A stretch of 64,000 nt of DNA from assembly GCA_029555385.1 (NCBI GenBank), contig JAKPSH010000221.1, forward strand, positions 1-64,000, read 5' to 3'. Below, piece after piece: positions 9,763-18,654 of this stretch (its first letter is position 1; each line of letters starts with the position of its first letter). The notes under the pieces were generated by a model, which did no database searches, was not told where the DNA came from, and saw only the letters and a program-made list of their open reading frames with translations. The position numbers and the translations under genes were made by a program. The DNA is from Pseudomonadota bacterium (GTDB taxonomy: Bacteria > Bdellovibrionota_C > UBA2361 > SZUA-149).

Positions 9763-10377
9763 ATGGTTACCGGCATTTTGGCGCTGCAAGGAGATTTCGC
9801 CCTTCATCAACAGCGTTTGCATGAACTGGGCGCGAAATCGGTGCTGGTACGCAAGGCACAAATGCTCCATGCCGTTGATGCCTTAATCATGCCCGGTGGA
9901 GAATCGACTACACTGCTCCGTCTGCTCGACGACAATTTCCGCAAGAGCCTCCAGGAAGCAATCCAAGGCGGAATCCCGGTTCTGGCCACCTGTGCGGGAC
10001 TGATTCTCTTATCACGAGGCGTCACAAATCCCGGCCAAGACTCCCTGGCCCTTCTCGATATCGACGTTGAGCGGAACTCTTACGGCAGACAAATCGACTC
10101 TTTTGTTGATCTAAACCTTAACTGGACAAGCGCCGGCCGGAGCGAGCTTGAGCTTGTAAGTCAAAACGGCTTAGCCAACGCGGCAAGCCGCACCATGGAA
10201 GGCGTCTTCATCCGCGCACCGAGAATTACCCGCACGGGAGACGGTGTCACCGTTTTAGTTGAACGAGGACTTGAGCCTGTGCTGGTTAAACAAGGCAAGA
10301 TACTGGGCGCCACATTCCATCCCGAGCTCAGCGAAAATGCCAAAGCTGTTCATCAGTTATTGCTGGAACAGATTTAG
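9763..10377 (+). CDS. pdxT: pyridoxal 5'-phosphate synthase, glutaminase subunit PdxT
   Basis: Class I glutaminase that hydrolyses glutamine and channels ammonia into PdxS. PGGEST, the nucleophile Cys in ATCAGLILLS, RAPRI and the C-terminal HPELSEN supply the expected Cys-His-Glu triad. The ATG at 9763 gives MVTGILALQG, matching the family start. A GTG at 9757 would overlap the pdxS stop by 4 bases. The genes form a tight pdxST operon for de novo vitamin B6 synthesis. Confidence 0.96.
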   Translation: MVTGILALQGDFALHQQRLHELGAKSVLVRKAQMLHAVDALIMPGGESTTLLRLLDDNFRKSLQEAIQGGIPVLATCAGLILLSRGVTNPGQDSLALLDIDVERNSYGRQIDSFVDLNLNWTSAGRSELELVSQNGLANAASRTMEGVFIRAPRITRTGDGVTVLVERGLEPVLVKQGKILGATFHPELSENAKAVHQLLLEQI

Positions 10378-10385
10378 ATGAGATC

Positions 10386-11492
10386 ATGCCGATGCCCGGA
10401 CGACCCAGTAAAATAGTGACCATCCAAATCTTTATTTTAACGATTTTTTGCGGTCTTGCTTTTATGGGCGCCAATCTGAAAAAAGATGAAGAGGTGATTA
10501 TTTTCCCCGCATATGCCGCCCTGCGGCCAGACAGAAAAGTCTGGACTACGCAAATTCATGCCTGGGTATTTGAAATCGAACCAGCCAGTCTTTGGCGAAA
10601 AGGCGCGCTCGCTTTACTGGCAAAATCGCTCGGGCTTTCCGCGCAAGACGAGGGAAACAGGTTCTTTCGCGATCGTGCGCAGTATTTTCTTGCGGATAAT
10701 GAAGGACGAAAACGCCTTAACATCGAAATCGGCGGCAGTATCTTTCAGCTTAATCCGACCAAGAGCAATGGCCACAGCCAGACCGTGCTTGAACTGCACG
10801 ACCCGCCAGCCGCCCCCTGGAACGCACCGGGAAAGATTGCTCTCCAAACTATCCCGCATCCACCGGACACACGACGGTTTCAAGGAGAACTGTTTTTCCT
10901 CACCGCCGCTGGACTGTCTGTTGTGTCTGACATTGATGACACGATAAAAGTCAGCCATGTCCGCCAGCGGGATGAGCTGCTGGCCAACACTTTTCTTCGG
11001 CAATTTCAAGCAGTACCAGGCATGGCGGAGCACTATCGTTCATGGGCAGCAGATGGTGCAGATTTCCATTATATTTCCGCTTCACCATGGCAGCTCTACC
11101 CTGCCCTGCACCAATTTTTTAAGCAGGAGAATTTTCCGGATGGTACGTTTCATCTTAAGCAGTTCCGCTGGAAAGATCGGTCATTTTTCGATTTGTTCAA
11201 ACCGGGAGAGCAAACAAAGCGGCAAGCCTGCGAAGATCTTCTCCGCACATTTCCTCAGCGAAAGTTTGTATTCGTGGGCGATTCGGGAGAAGGAGATCCG
11301 GAGCTATACAGCTCTCTGGCGCAGGCCTACCCCAGCCAAGTGCATCGCATTTTCATCCGTGAAACACGTGGCGAGAACGACGCAGAAAAAATCAGACTTG
11401 GGCGCGTATTTGCCAGCCTTCCGCACAGCCTCTGGCAGGTGTTTAAGAATGCCGATGAGCTGCCAAAAGCGCTGAACATGTCCGGGAATTAG
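10386..11492 (+). CDS. App1-like phosphatidate phosphatase domain protein (DUF2183)
   Basis: 368 residues. An N-terminal hydrophobic segment (about 12-30) suggests a signal anchor. The catalytic half begins near residue 175 with SDIDDTIK, the HAD-type DxDxT motif of the App1/DUF2183 family, and continues with YISASPWQLY and FVGDSGEGDPELY. Yeast App1 dephosphorylates phosphatidic acid; the substrate of bacterial members is not settled. The gene starts 8 bases after pdxT and ends before a strong terminator. Confidence 0.85.
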   Translation: MPMPGRPSKIVTIQIFILTIFCGLAFMGANLKKDEEVIIFPAYAALRPDRKVWTTQIHAWVFEIEPASLWRKGALALLAKSLGLSAQDEGNRFFRDRAQYFLADNEGRKRLNIEIGGSIFQLNPTKSNGHSQTVLELHDPPAAPWNAPGKIALQTIPHPPDTRRFQGELFFLTAAGLSVVSDIDDTIKVSHVRQRDELLANTFLRQFQAVPGMAEHYRSWAADGADFHYISASPWQLYPALHQFFKQENFPDGTFHLKQFRWKDRSFFDLFKPGEQTKRQACEDLLRTFPQRKFVFVGDSGEGDPELYSSLAQAYPSQVHRIFIRETRGENDAEKIRLGRVFASLPHSLWQVFKNADELPKALNMSGN

Positions 11493-11877
11493 ACAAGGTG
11501 ATTTGATCCGCGACAATCACCATGTCCAGCATGCTGTCGTGCGTTGTCCTGCGAAAATTTAACTTCGAACGTTTTCAGTCAGTTACAGAGAATCTAAAAA
11601 TACCCACGCACAACCGCAGCTTGGCCCCGGAATTGCATCTATCATGATCAACACGGACGATACTGCTACCTGACATACTCCAAAAACACCTCATAAGGGG
11701 CGAATTCTTCGCCCCTTGTCCTTTTCTTTTTTGATGCCCGGCCCGGGGGCGCGGGACCGGACGCACACAATGAGTCATCGTAAATAATGCATGCTCCGTA
11801 CGCACGCTTTCGGCGCAGTTTGCCTGAGAGAAACATCATAGATAGAACTAATTTCTGACTTAGTTGCGGCAGACAAG
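11493..11877. other. 385-base gap between the App1-like gene and the GT90 gene
   Basis: No convincing gene is seen on either strand. It holds one strong hairpin terminator (11695-11735). The AT-rich part just before 11878 probably contains the promoter of the GT90 gene, but no clear -35/-10 pair stands out. Confidence 0.6.
11695..11735 (+). terminator. rho-independent terminator after the pdxST-App1 operon
   Basis: A perfect 10-base stem, AAGGGGCGAA (11695-11704) with TTCGCCCCTT (11708-11717), has a 3-base loop and is followed by a T-rich tract. It lies about 200 bases downstream of the App1-like gene stop. Confidence 0.85.
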
Positions 11878-12906
11878 ATGAATCATTCTCCATCGAACCA
11901 GCAGTCAATGGACGCCGCGCTGCAGTATTGGTGCAAAACCGGTTTCAACTCTGCTCTGTTGACACAAGCATACGATTCTTCTCCAGCGCACCAGCATCTA
12001 GTCAAAGTTGCCTTTCACCAGCACTCGCACTTGGAACTTCTTGTGAAAAATGACGCAGACAAGCAAGGAGTCATTGGCGGGCGTTTGCAGGCAGCCGGGG
12101 CCTTTTTTCATGCCCTGTTCAGCCGCTTTCCCGGTCTGAATGGAGATATCTTGCTGACGCTTGCTGATGGAGTATATCCTCCAAACTATACCATTCCTCA
12201 AGCAGATGAGGCACCGCTCTTTACCTACTGCAAATTGCAGACCGATCAACGATCCCTGCTGTTGCCTGATGCTCACTTTATGGCTACCGCAGGCTATGCA
12301 GAAATGCTGCGACTCTTTGACGAAATCGTGGCTAATCTGACGTGGGAGCGCAAGGACCCACGTCTGTTTTGGCGAGGCAGCACAACAGGCTACGGCATGA
12401 CGCGGGAACTTTGGCATGAAAACCCGCGTATCCGCTTGAGCTTGCTCGCACAATCCGTCAATAATCCTCAGCTCCTCGACACTTTCGTCAGCGAGATAGT
12501 CCAGTGCAAAGACACCACCGTTCGGGACCAGATTAGCGAGGCCGGCATTCTCCGCCCGCGAGTCAGCTTTTTGGATTTTATTCAGTTCCGCTACTTATTA
12601 GACATCGACGGGAACTGTTCTTCTTGGAGCCTTTTCCCTAAGCTGGCTATGAACTGCGTCATTTTCAAGGTGGAGAGTCCATTCACGCAATGGTTCTACC
12701 CAATGCTGCACCCCTGGGAACATTTCATCCCTGTCTCCGCCGATTTGGCCGATCTGCTCGATAAGCTGGAATGGGCGCGTGCAAATGATGATGTCTGCCA
12801 GCGGATCGCACACAACGCACGCTTGCAGATTCTTTCACTCAGTTTCAACAAAACAGTAGACGACAGCGCATCACTGCTCAGCGCAGTCTGCCAGTGCCAC
12901 TGCTAA
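11878..12906 (+). CDS. glycosyltransferase family 90 (CAP10/POGLUT-like)
   Basis: 342 residues matching the GT90/CAP10 pattern: FWRGSTTG near residue 164, then YLLDIDGNCSSWSLFPKLAM (about 240-260), a PMLHPWEHFIPV segment and SADLADLLDKLEW. This family includes the eukaryotic Notch O-glucosyltransferase and fungal capsule xylosyltransferases; bacterial members probably decorate surface glycans. There is no signal peptide, so it acts in the cytoplasm. The stop codon overlaps that of the convergent M16 gene. The sugar donor and acceptor cannot be read from the sequence. Confidence 0.82.
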   Translation: MNHSPSNQQSMDAALQYWCKTGFNSALLTQAYDSSPAHQHLVKVAFHQHSHLELLVKNDADKQGVIGGRLQAAGAFFHALFSRFPGLNGDILLTLADGVYPPNYTIPQADEAPLFTYCKLQTDQRSLLLPDAHFMATAGYAEMLRLFDEIVANLTWERKDPRLFWRGSTTGYGMTRELWHENPRIRLSLLAQSVNNPQLLDTFVSEIVQCKDTTVRDQISEAGILRPRVSFLDFIQFRYLLDIDGNCSSWSLFPKLAMNCVIFKVESPFTQWFYPMLHPWEHFIPVSADLADLLDKLEWARANDDVCQRIAHNARLQILSLSFNKTVDDSASLLSAVCQCHC

Positions 12907-14111
12907 GGAATCAGCTTCACCGTTGCCGTAGGTGAAAAGCTATACAAACTAAGCATCGAATAAATCTCATCGCGGGTGACCGCCTTTATCCGCCGCAACT
13001 CCGCATCAAGCGGCAGATACTCCTCACGGTAAAGCCAATCAAGACCGATGGCCATCAGGCGGCGCATCGAACTCTCCCCTTGCAGGACCACCCGGGTGGC
13101 CAGTTTGGTAATCGCCCGGTGCAGCGCTTGATCGGTAAAATCCCGCGGCGTCTTCATAATGCCTAAGAGTATTTCACCAGCCTCGTCTATGGTTTCCGGA
13201 TGAGAACTGACATGGCCATAGATTAATCCTGTTTGGTCGAGGTCTTCGCCATCGACACCAGCGCTGTCGGCAAGTCCCTTATCAATCAGCTCCCAGTAGA
13301 CACGGGACCCGGAGCTATCACCCAAAATGCAGCTAAGCACCTCGGCTGGATATCGCATATCTTCCTGCGCAGAAGGACCGGGGCCGATAAAACACAGATG
13401 AGCCTGCTGCATATCCTTTTTTGTGACGATCTTTGACCTCTCCTCGGGCTGATGCACCCGGCAATCACGAGCCGCGGGAAGGCCTTGCCAACTTCCGCAA
13501 TACTTTTCAGCAAGATCCGCAAACTCCTGCCAATTAAAATTCCCCGCTGCTGCGAGCACAATATTTGCTGCGGAGTAACGGCACTCGAAATAACTGCGCA
13601 TCTGCGCAGGCGTAAGCCCCGCGACGCTCTCTGTGGAACCAAGCACCGAATTGCCTGCCGGGTGGGGCCCGAAAAACTCGCGCATCGCAGTTTCAAAGAG
13701 CACATGCGCGGGCCGATCTTGATAAAGAGCAATCTCTTCGAGAATGACTTTCTGCTCCAGCAAGAATTCATTCTCATCCAGTGCGGGGCGAAGCATATCA
13801 CTCAGCAGCTCTAACGCTTGAGTAAAATACTCCGGCAAAATAGCGGCGTAATATACGGTAGATTCCTCCGAAGTAAAGGCATTGGCCTGCGCACCCATCG
13901 CCCCCAGTTCATAAGTGATATCCAAAGCCGAACGCTTGCCAGTTCCTTTGAACATCATGTGTTCAAGAAAGTGAGACACACCGGCCAGCTCGGCCGTTTC
14001 GTCACGTGCTCCGGTTTTGACAAAAAATCCGATCGCGGCGCTGACAGCGCTCTCGCGCTGCTCCCCGATCAACGTCAGACCATTGCCAAGCTGTGTTTGG
14101 AAAAACTTCAC
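12903..14111 (-). CDS. M16 family zinc metallopeptidase, catalytic subunit
   Basis: 402 residues from a GTG start at 14111, chosen because it overlaps the upstream stop (GTGA) and has GGAG nearby; a longer ATG start at 14171 would lie deep in the upstream gene. The inverted zinc motif HFLEH (His47, Glu50, His51) is intact, followed by the usual FKGT. In two-chain M16B peptidases one subunit carries the zinc and the partner helps bind substrate, which matches the adjacent gene. It has no signal peptide and probably degrades peptides in the cytoplasm. Confidence 0.92.
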   Translation of the reverse strand: MKFFQTQLGNGLTLIGEQRESAVSAAIGFFVKTGARDETAELAGVSHFLEHMMFKGTGKRSALDITYELGAMGAQANAFTSEESTVYYAAILPEYFTQALELLSDMLRPALDENEFLLEQKVILEEIALYQDRPAHVLFETAMREFFGPHPAGNSVLGSTESVAGLTPAQMRSYFECRYSAANIVLAAAGNFNWQEFADLAEKYCGSWQGLPAARDCRVHQPEERSKIVTKKDMQQAHLCFIGPGPSAQEDMRYPAEVLSCILGDSSGSRVYWELIDKGLADSAGVDGEDLDQTGLIYGHVSSHPETIDEAGEILLGIMKTPRDFTDQALHRAITKLATRVVLQGESSMRRLMAIGLDWLYREEYLPLDAELRRIKAVTRDEIYSMLSLYSFSPTATVKLIP

Positions 14112-15352
14112 TGCCCAAGCTCCAATTTTTGCGGACCAAGCGTGGCAAGCACGACCGGTGAAGCCGGCCAATCTCCGCTGTAGCCTGCGATATCTTCCGC
14201 CGACACAGCGTCAATGCCTTGCTTGATTTCTTCGATTGTCCGGACCCGGTTCAAGTTCCACCAGTCATTGACCAACGCCGAGGCACGCACAGAACTAAGT
14301 TCACTTTGCATAATCAGCCGGGATTTCAGATCGGCTTTAGCGCGCGCAAGCTCTTCCGCGGTTATTCCTTCACCCACGCGTTGCAGCTCAGCCAGCGCCA
14401 CCTTAAGTGTTTCTTCTGCATGCTGGGGGGTTGTCCCTGCTGAAACAAAGATCGCCGCGCGTTTTCTGGCGGAACTGTGCGACGCAGAAATACGGTAAAC
14501 GAGCCCCCGCTTCTCACGCACCTCGATAAAAAGCCGCCCTGCCATTCCACCCGAAAGAAGAGACACGGCTACTTTAGCTTTATAATAATCGTGATGATCA
14601 AAACTCACGCTGGGATAGGCAAGCGCGATTTGCACCTGGCTCGTTTCGCGCTGCAAATGGTGCGTCTTATTCTCTTGCGGAAACGCACCGACTTCAAGCA
14701 GCGGCTGCTCTCCCGACCATTCACCAAAACGCGTCTCAACAACATGCTTCACCGCGTCCCAATCAAACTTTCCGGCGACAGCGATCAATGAATGACCAGG
14801 CAGGAACCTCTGTATATAATACTGACGCAGAGAATCGATAGTCACGGTTTTTATTCCCGAATCAGTCCCAAGCTGCGAACGCCCGAACGGTTCCGGGTAA
14901 AATACCCGCGCAAGCTCACTCATCACTTTACTTGCAGGCTCATCCTCAAGCGCGGCAAGATCTTGAAGCGCAAGCTGCTTCACGCTGTCCAGTGCGTCTT
15001 CCGGAAAATGCGGCTCAAGCATTACCGTGCTGTAAATCTCTAAAGCACGCGGCAGATTCTCCCCGAGCATCGCCCCGGAAAATATGGAAACCTCAATCCC
15101 TGCGGCATGACTGCGGCTTACGCCGATATTCTCGAACTCTTCAGAAAGCTGCTGGCTGTTCCAGGGTCCCGCACCCTTGTTGAACATCTCGGACATCAAA
15201 TTGGCGGCGCCTTCTTGCGCGGAAGGGTCGGTCGCCGCGCCAACGGGAACCAGTATCGCAAAGGCGGCAGACGACACAGACTCCATCTCTTCGCCAAGCA
15301 GCGTCAGCCCGTTTTTCAGGCGATGAACTTTGAAGACCTGAGCGTTAGGCAC
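14108..15352 (-). CDS. M16 family peptidase-like subunit lacking the zinc motif
   Basis: 414 residues from GTG at 15352, preceded by GGGAGG at good spacing. It has the M16 fold pattern (FKVHRLKNGLTLL, LLSGGMAGRLFIEVREKRGLVY), but the segment aligned with HxxEH reads EGAANLMSEM, so no zinc site remains. The R/Y substrate-binding strand near LVYRI is kept. It is the probable inactive partner of the catalytic M16 gene it overlaps by 4 bases. Confidence 0.9.
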   Translation of the reverse strand: MPNAQVFKVHRLKNGLTLLGEEMESVSSAAFAILVPVGAATDPSAQEGAANLMSEMFNKGAGPWNSQQLSEEFENIGVSRSHAAGIEVSIFSGAMLGENLPRALEIYSTVMLEPHFPEDALDSVKQLALQDLAALEDEPASKVMSELARVFYPEPFGRSQLGTDSGIKTVTIDSLRQYYIQRFLPGHSLIAVAGKFDWDAVKHVVETRFGEWSGEQPLLEVGAFPQENKTHHLQRETSQVQIALAYPSVSFDHHDYYKAKVAVSLLSGGMAGRLFIEVREKRGLVYRISASHSSARKRAAIFVSAGTTPQHAEETLKVALAELQRVGEGITAEELARAKADLKSRLIMQSELSSVRASALVNDWWNLNRVRTIEEIKQGIDAVSAEDIAGYSGDWPASPVVLATLGPQKLELGQ

Positions 15353-15523
15353 TGTAAGCCTCCCGGATAAGAATTTCGCGTTCAGCTTTTATAGCCACCC
15401 TGAGATGTTCAAGCAACGGAGAACAGCGCGGAGCAAACGCAAAAAGGGCTGCACAGCAGCAGAGTTAAGGTATAATATCCACAATGCCGAAGGCGTTAAC
15501 ATATGGTTTCGCTAGGGAATGCC

Positions 15524-15826
15524 ATGACTGGAGAATCTGAACCAAAGTGTTTTGCTTGTGGGAAATTGCTTGGTCTTTCGCGCGGCAATGTCGGGCGAGA
15601 GGAGACTTGCTTGAACTGCGGCGCCGATGTGCGCGTGTGTTTTAACTGCCGGCATTATGATGCAAGCTCCTATAATGAATGTGCAGAACCTATGGCAGAA
15701 CGTGTCGTCGCCAAAGATCGCCGCAATTTTTGCGACTACTTTTCTCTGGCCGGTGCAGGGGGCAAAGGTACCGTAGACCCAAGAGAAGATGCGCGGAAGA
15801 AGCTGGACGCCTTGTTCAAAAGATAG
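15524..15826 (+). CDS. small zinc-ribbon protein, function unknown
   Basis: 100 residues from the ATG at 15524, which has AGGGA at proper spacing; an upstream ATG at 15503 would add 7 residues. It carries CFACGK near the start, then CLNCGADVRVCFNCRHYD, and later one Cys in YNECAEP and another in NFCDYF. This is a compact set of Cys pairs typical of metal-binding ribbons. The gene is convergent with the calcium-loop gene. No catalytic motif is seen and I cannot name a function. Confidence 0.75.
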   Translation: MTGESEPKCFACGKLLGLSRGNVGREETCLNCGADVRVCFNCRHYDASSYNECAEPMAERVVAKDRRNFCDYFSLAGAGGKGTVDPREDARKKLDALFKR

Positions 15827-15840
15827 GCTGCTGGACGAAT

Positions 15841-17034
15841 TCAGCTTACCCTGTTGATGCTTAGATAATTCAGCATTACATCCACTGCTTCGCCTTTCTC
15901 GCCGTCAGATGCCACATATGAACCTGCTTGTGTAATCCTGTTTCCACCCTGCGCCGCCCTGTCTGTATCAGCATAGCACAGCGAAACAGCCGAAACTCCA
16001 AGTCTTGCCAGCGATTCAAATTGCAGTTCACCTTTGCCGTTAAGGCGCACACCACCAAGCGACTGAAACACTGGATCCTCAGCGTCAATTACACCGTCGT
16101 TATTTGCGTCGAATTTTGACAGCTCCAGAAAACCATTAGCCGCACCATGCTGGTCGCCAAAAAGTTCGCTTCCGTTGTCGATGGACCCATTGCCATTGCG
16201 ATCCAGCGCAAGAAATACGTCGCTACCCGTAACGAAAGCACTTTGGTCGGCCATTCCATCGCTGTTGATATCAAATACAGCCCCGCCCGGTGCGTCGGTT
16301 AATGAAATGTGACCGTCTTGGTCGAGGTCCAGCGCCAATGGGTCGCTCTGCTGCGTAGGCTGCTGAGCGGTCTGTATCGCAAGCTGCACTGAAACGCTCA
16401 CCTCAATCTGTGCCTGCACAGTCACTGTCGAACCATCGGCCAAAGTCACTCTTTCCGCATAATACGCTTTAAGCGTCGCGCTTGCTTCAGCATAGAGCTG
16501 AGCATTCCAGCCGTCGCTTGCAAAATAGACGGACATCGCCTCACTAGCGCTGATTGCCGCATACTGCTCGACAGAGGCTGCTCTGCTTGCCTCGGGCGTC
16601 TCCGGCGATGCCGTCCGCATCACCGCCTGTTCAACTTCGGCCACCTTATCACTAAGCTGTTTGGCGCCGGATTGAACTTCGGGATCAAGACTCGCAATCA
16701 GATATATATACTCACTGCTGAATTCGTCATGAGACATCGATAGACTGAACCGCTCACCGCCGGCATTGTCTACGGCATGCTCCGCGGCAAACCTTGACGC
16801 TTCCGCATGGCGGCGTTCGATTCCGGCCGCAAAATAACCGGGCATTTCGCTAAAATTATCCGGCATCCTTGTGAACACAGCAGCATCGTCTCGCCGGGGC
16901 GCCATCGGTCCGACAGAAGCTGCGCGCGGCCCCGGTACATTGAAAGATGTCTGTCGGTTTAACGAGCTTGTTTGGTCCGGAAAAGAAGCAGATAAGGCGC
17001 GTGCGCCTCCCAAGAGCGGTCTGAGGTTTGTCAC
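15841..17034 (-). CDS. protein with EF-hand/dockerin-like calcium loops
   Basis: 397 residues. The N-terminal 230 residues are not recognised. The C-terminal third has several Asp-rich loops: DLDQDGHISLTD, DINSDGMAD, DRNGNGSIDNGSELFGD and DANNDGVIDAED. The FLALDRNGNGSIDNGSELFG stretch is common in large repeat-containing exported proteins of Proteobacteria. No signal peptide is visible, so the export route, if any, is unclear. It is probably a single-gene unit. Confidence 0.75.
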   Translation of the reverse strand: MTNLRPLLGGARALSASFPDQTSSLNRQTSFNVPGPRAASVGPMAPRRDDAAVFTRMPDNFSEMPGYFAAGIERRHAEASRFAAEHAVDNAGGERFSLSMSHDEFSSEYIYLIASLDPEVQSGAKQLSDKVAEVEQAVMRTASPETPEASRAASVEQYAAISASEAMSVYFASDGWNAQLYAEASATLKAYYAERVTLADGSTVTVQAQIEVSVSVQLAIQTAQQPTQQSDPLALDLDQDGHISLTDAPGGAVFDINSDGMADQSAFVTGSDVFLALDRNGNGSIDNGSELFGDQHGAANGFLELSKFDANNDGVIDAEDPVFQSLGGVRLNGKGELQFESLARLGVSAVSLCYADTDRAAQGGNRITQAGSYVASDGEKGEAVDVMLNYLSINRVS

Positions 17035-17059
17035 AGCAATGATCCTCCCTAATCATTCA

Positions 17060-17073
17060 CTGCCCGCCGGCAG
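17060..17073. repeat. short interspersed palindrome, CTGCC-loop-GGCAG
   Basis: CTGCC and GGCAG flank a 4-base loop just upstream of the calcium-loop gene. It resembles the elements at 8676-8690 and 55920-55931. Confidence 0.4.
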
Positions 17074-17179
17074 TTAAGACAATCCGTGGTATCTAAGGTA
17101 TCGGCATCCTCGGGGCGGGTCTTGAGCGGAATCTGCCGGCAAGCGGCGACACACACGGCATTACGGTTAGCGCCGCAAA

Positions 17180-17407
17180 CTATATCGAAAATATTGCCGC
17201 AGGATCATCAGCCGGCGTATCGGCAGCACCGCTGTTTTGCAGCGGCACCGGGTAGGAAACCCTGCCATCTTCCCCGGATGATGGCTGGATGTGCGCTGGA
17301 TATTGATATGAAGCGATGACCAGAACCGATAACCCGATCGCCAGGGCTACATTAAACAGCAAAAACATTAACGGCGAGCAGCATTCTCTGGTCTGATCTT
17401 TCTTCAT
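17180..17407 (-). CDS. small single-pass membrane protein, unknown
   Basis: 75 residues from the ATG at 17407, which has GGAG 12 bases upstream; an in-frame start at 17470 gives 96 residues. A charged Cys-containing start (MKKDQTRECC) is followed by a hydrophobic helix (about 13-38) and a Pro/Ser/Asp-rich tail. It is not recognised. It could be chance coding, but the helix after a basic start is what a real small membrane protein looks like. Confidence 0.45.
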   Translation of the reverse strand: MKKDQTRECCSPLMFLLFNVALAIGLSVLVIASYQYPAHIQPSSGEDGRVSYPVPLQNSGAADTPADDPAAIFSI

Positions 17408-17593
17408 TACTGTTGCTCTCCCATGATAGATATCTGTGTTCTCAGCAAAGTGTCGTCTTTTTGCACTCAATACACGCGTGCGTCAGCGCACAGGCAAAAA
17501 GTGCCTTTACGCAAATGATATCGCCATCAGTTGGTATCTGATCGATTCAGATTCGCGATGCTGCTCAAGCATTGAGCAAAACGTCAGCACATT

Positions 17594-18466
17594 TTAAGTC
17601 TGGCAGACGGGGCAATAGTAAGTACTCCGTCCCTGCTGCATAATACGGAGAATTGCGCCCCGGCAGCGGCGGCATCGCCTGTTTTCACGATCGTAGACCT
17701 TAAGCAAACGGCTGAATCCGCCCGCGCTTCCCGTCGTGTCCTGAAAATCCGACACGGTGGTGCCGCAAAACGAAATGGCCTTCCGTAGAATACGAACTGT
17801 CGCAGAATGAAGCCGCTGCACTTCGCTGGCCCCAAGAGAACCCGCGCGACGCCTCGGGTGGAGTCGGGCGGCAAAAAGTATTTCCGCCGCATAAATGTTG
17901 CCTATTCCGCATAGTTTATCTTGGCGAAGAAGCCAGGGCTTTATCTCCTGTGAACTGAGCCGCAAGAGATTTGCTAATTTTTTACGCGTAAATGCCCGGC
18001 TCAAGGGTTCTAGACCTGCAGGACGAAAACCAGCAGCGTCAGCTTTCAGCGCGAACGTGCCGAAACGCCGCGGATCACAGAAGAGCACGCACCCGTCTTC
18101 AAAATAGAAGATTGCGCGAACGTGTTGCGGCAATATATCCGCAGCCTTGCGCCAATAATTCCTGCGGCTGACATCAGGGACAACCTTGCGACCGCCGGAT
18201 CGTTCAGCATAGCGCTGCCAGATTAGCGTACCGGTCATCCGCAGATGAATGGCAAGATGCCGCTCCGGCTCTTTACGCGCGTGACGCAAATGAAAGATAA
18301 TTTGCTTGCCGGCGCGCGACACCTTGTAGACACGCATATGGCGCAGTTCCGCCGGATTGACGCCGCGCAGCTTCTTGTCCAATAGTCTCAGCCTAACCAA
18401 TTTGTTCTGCTGCACGACGGGACGAAGCTGCCGTACAACAGTTTCCACTTCAGGAAGTTCCGGCAT
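17594..18466 (-). CDS. mutM: formamidopyrimidine-DNA glycosylase (MutM/Fpg)
   Basis: 290 residues. Removes 8-oxoguanine and other oxidised purines and nicks the abasic site. The start MPELPEVETV supplies the catalytic Pro2 and Glu3. DPRRFGT, the helix-two-turn-helix GIGNIYAAEILF and the C-terminal zinc finger (CRRCRGA then YYCPVCQ) are all present. The length is slightly above the usual 270, owing to an insertion near 95-115. Confidence 0.96.
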   Translation of the reverse strand: MPELPEVETVVRQLRPVVQQNKLVRLRLLDKKLRGVNPAELRHMRVYKVSRAGKQIIFHLRHARKEPERHLAIHLRMTGTLIWQRYAERSGGRKVVPDVSRRNYWRKAADILPQHVRAIFYFEDGCVLFCDPRRFGTFALKADAAGFRPAGLEPLSRAFTRKKLANLLRLSSQEIKPWLLRQDKLCGIGNIYAAEILFAARLHPRRRAGSLGASEVQRLHSATVRILRKAISFCGTTVSDFQDTTGSAGGFSRLLKVYDRENRRCRRCRGAILRIMQQGRSTYYCPVCQT

Positions 18467-18484
18467 GTTCTCCTCGGATATGTG

Positions 18485-18532
18485 CTGGCCATATTATCTT
18501 ACAGCCCACCGGCTGTGAGATATTATGGCCAG
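18485..18532. repeat. 22-base near-perfect inverted repeat between mutM and coaB
   Basis: Arms at 18485-18506 and 18511-18532 are separated by CACC. One mismatch and one G-T pair break otherwise complete complementarity. It lies between divergent genes with no T-run on either side, so it is not a typical terminator. A weaker repeat sharing TGTGAGATAT lies at 40744-40780. Confidence 0.6.
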
Positions 18533-18654
18533 TTGACTCGTTTGCACCCAGGATCTAGCCTGAGTTCCTCACACGCGAAGCAGAGCGTACGAGAAAAAGA
18601 GGCTAATTTTGCCATAACAAAATAATTCTTGCTTTAGCAAACCAGGCACTAACA

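Noticed and set aside
14112-14171. Longer ATG start for the catalytic M16 gene
   Set aside because: It lies inside the upstream gene and adds 20 non-M16 residues; the GTG at 14111 overlaps the upstream stop and has GGAG.
16089-16274. Small frames inside the calcium-loop gene
   Set aside because: They are frame shadows of a repetitive Asp-rich coding region.
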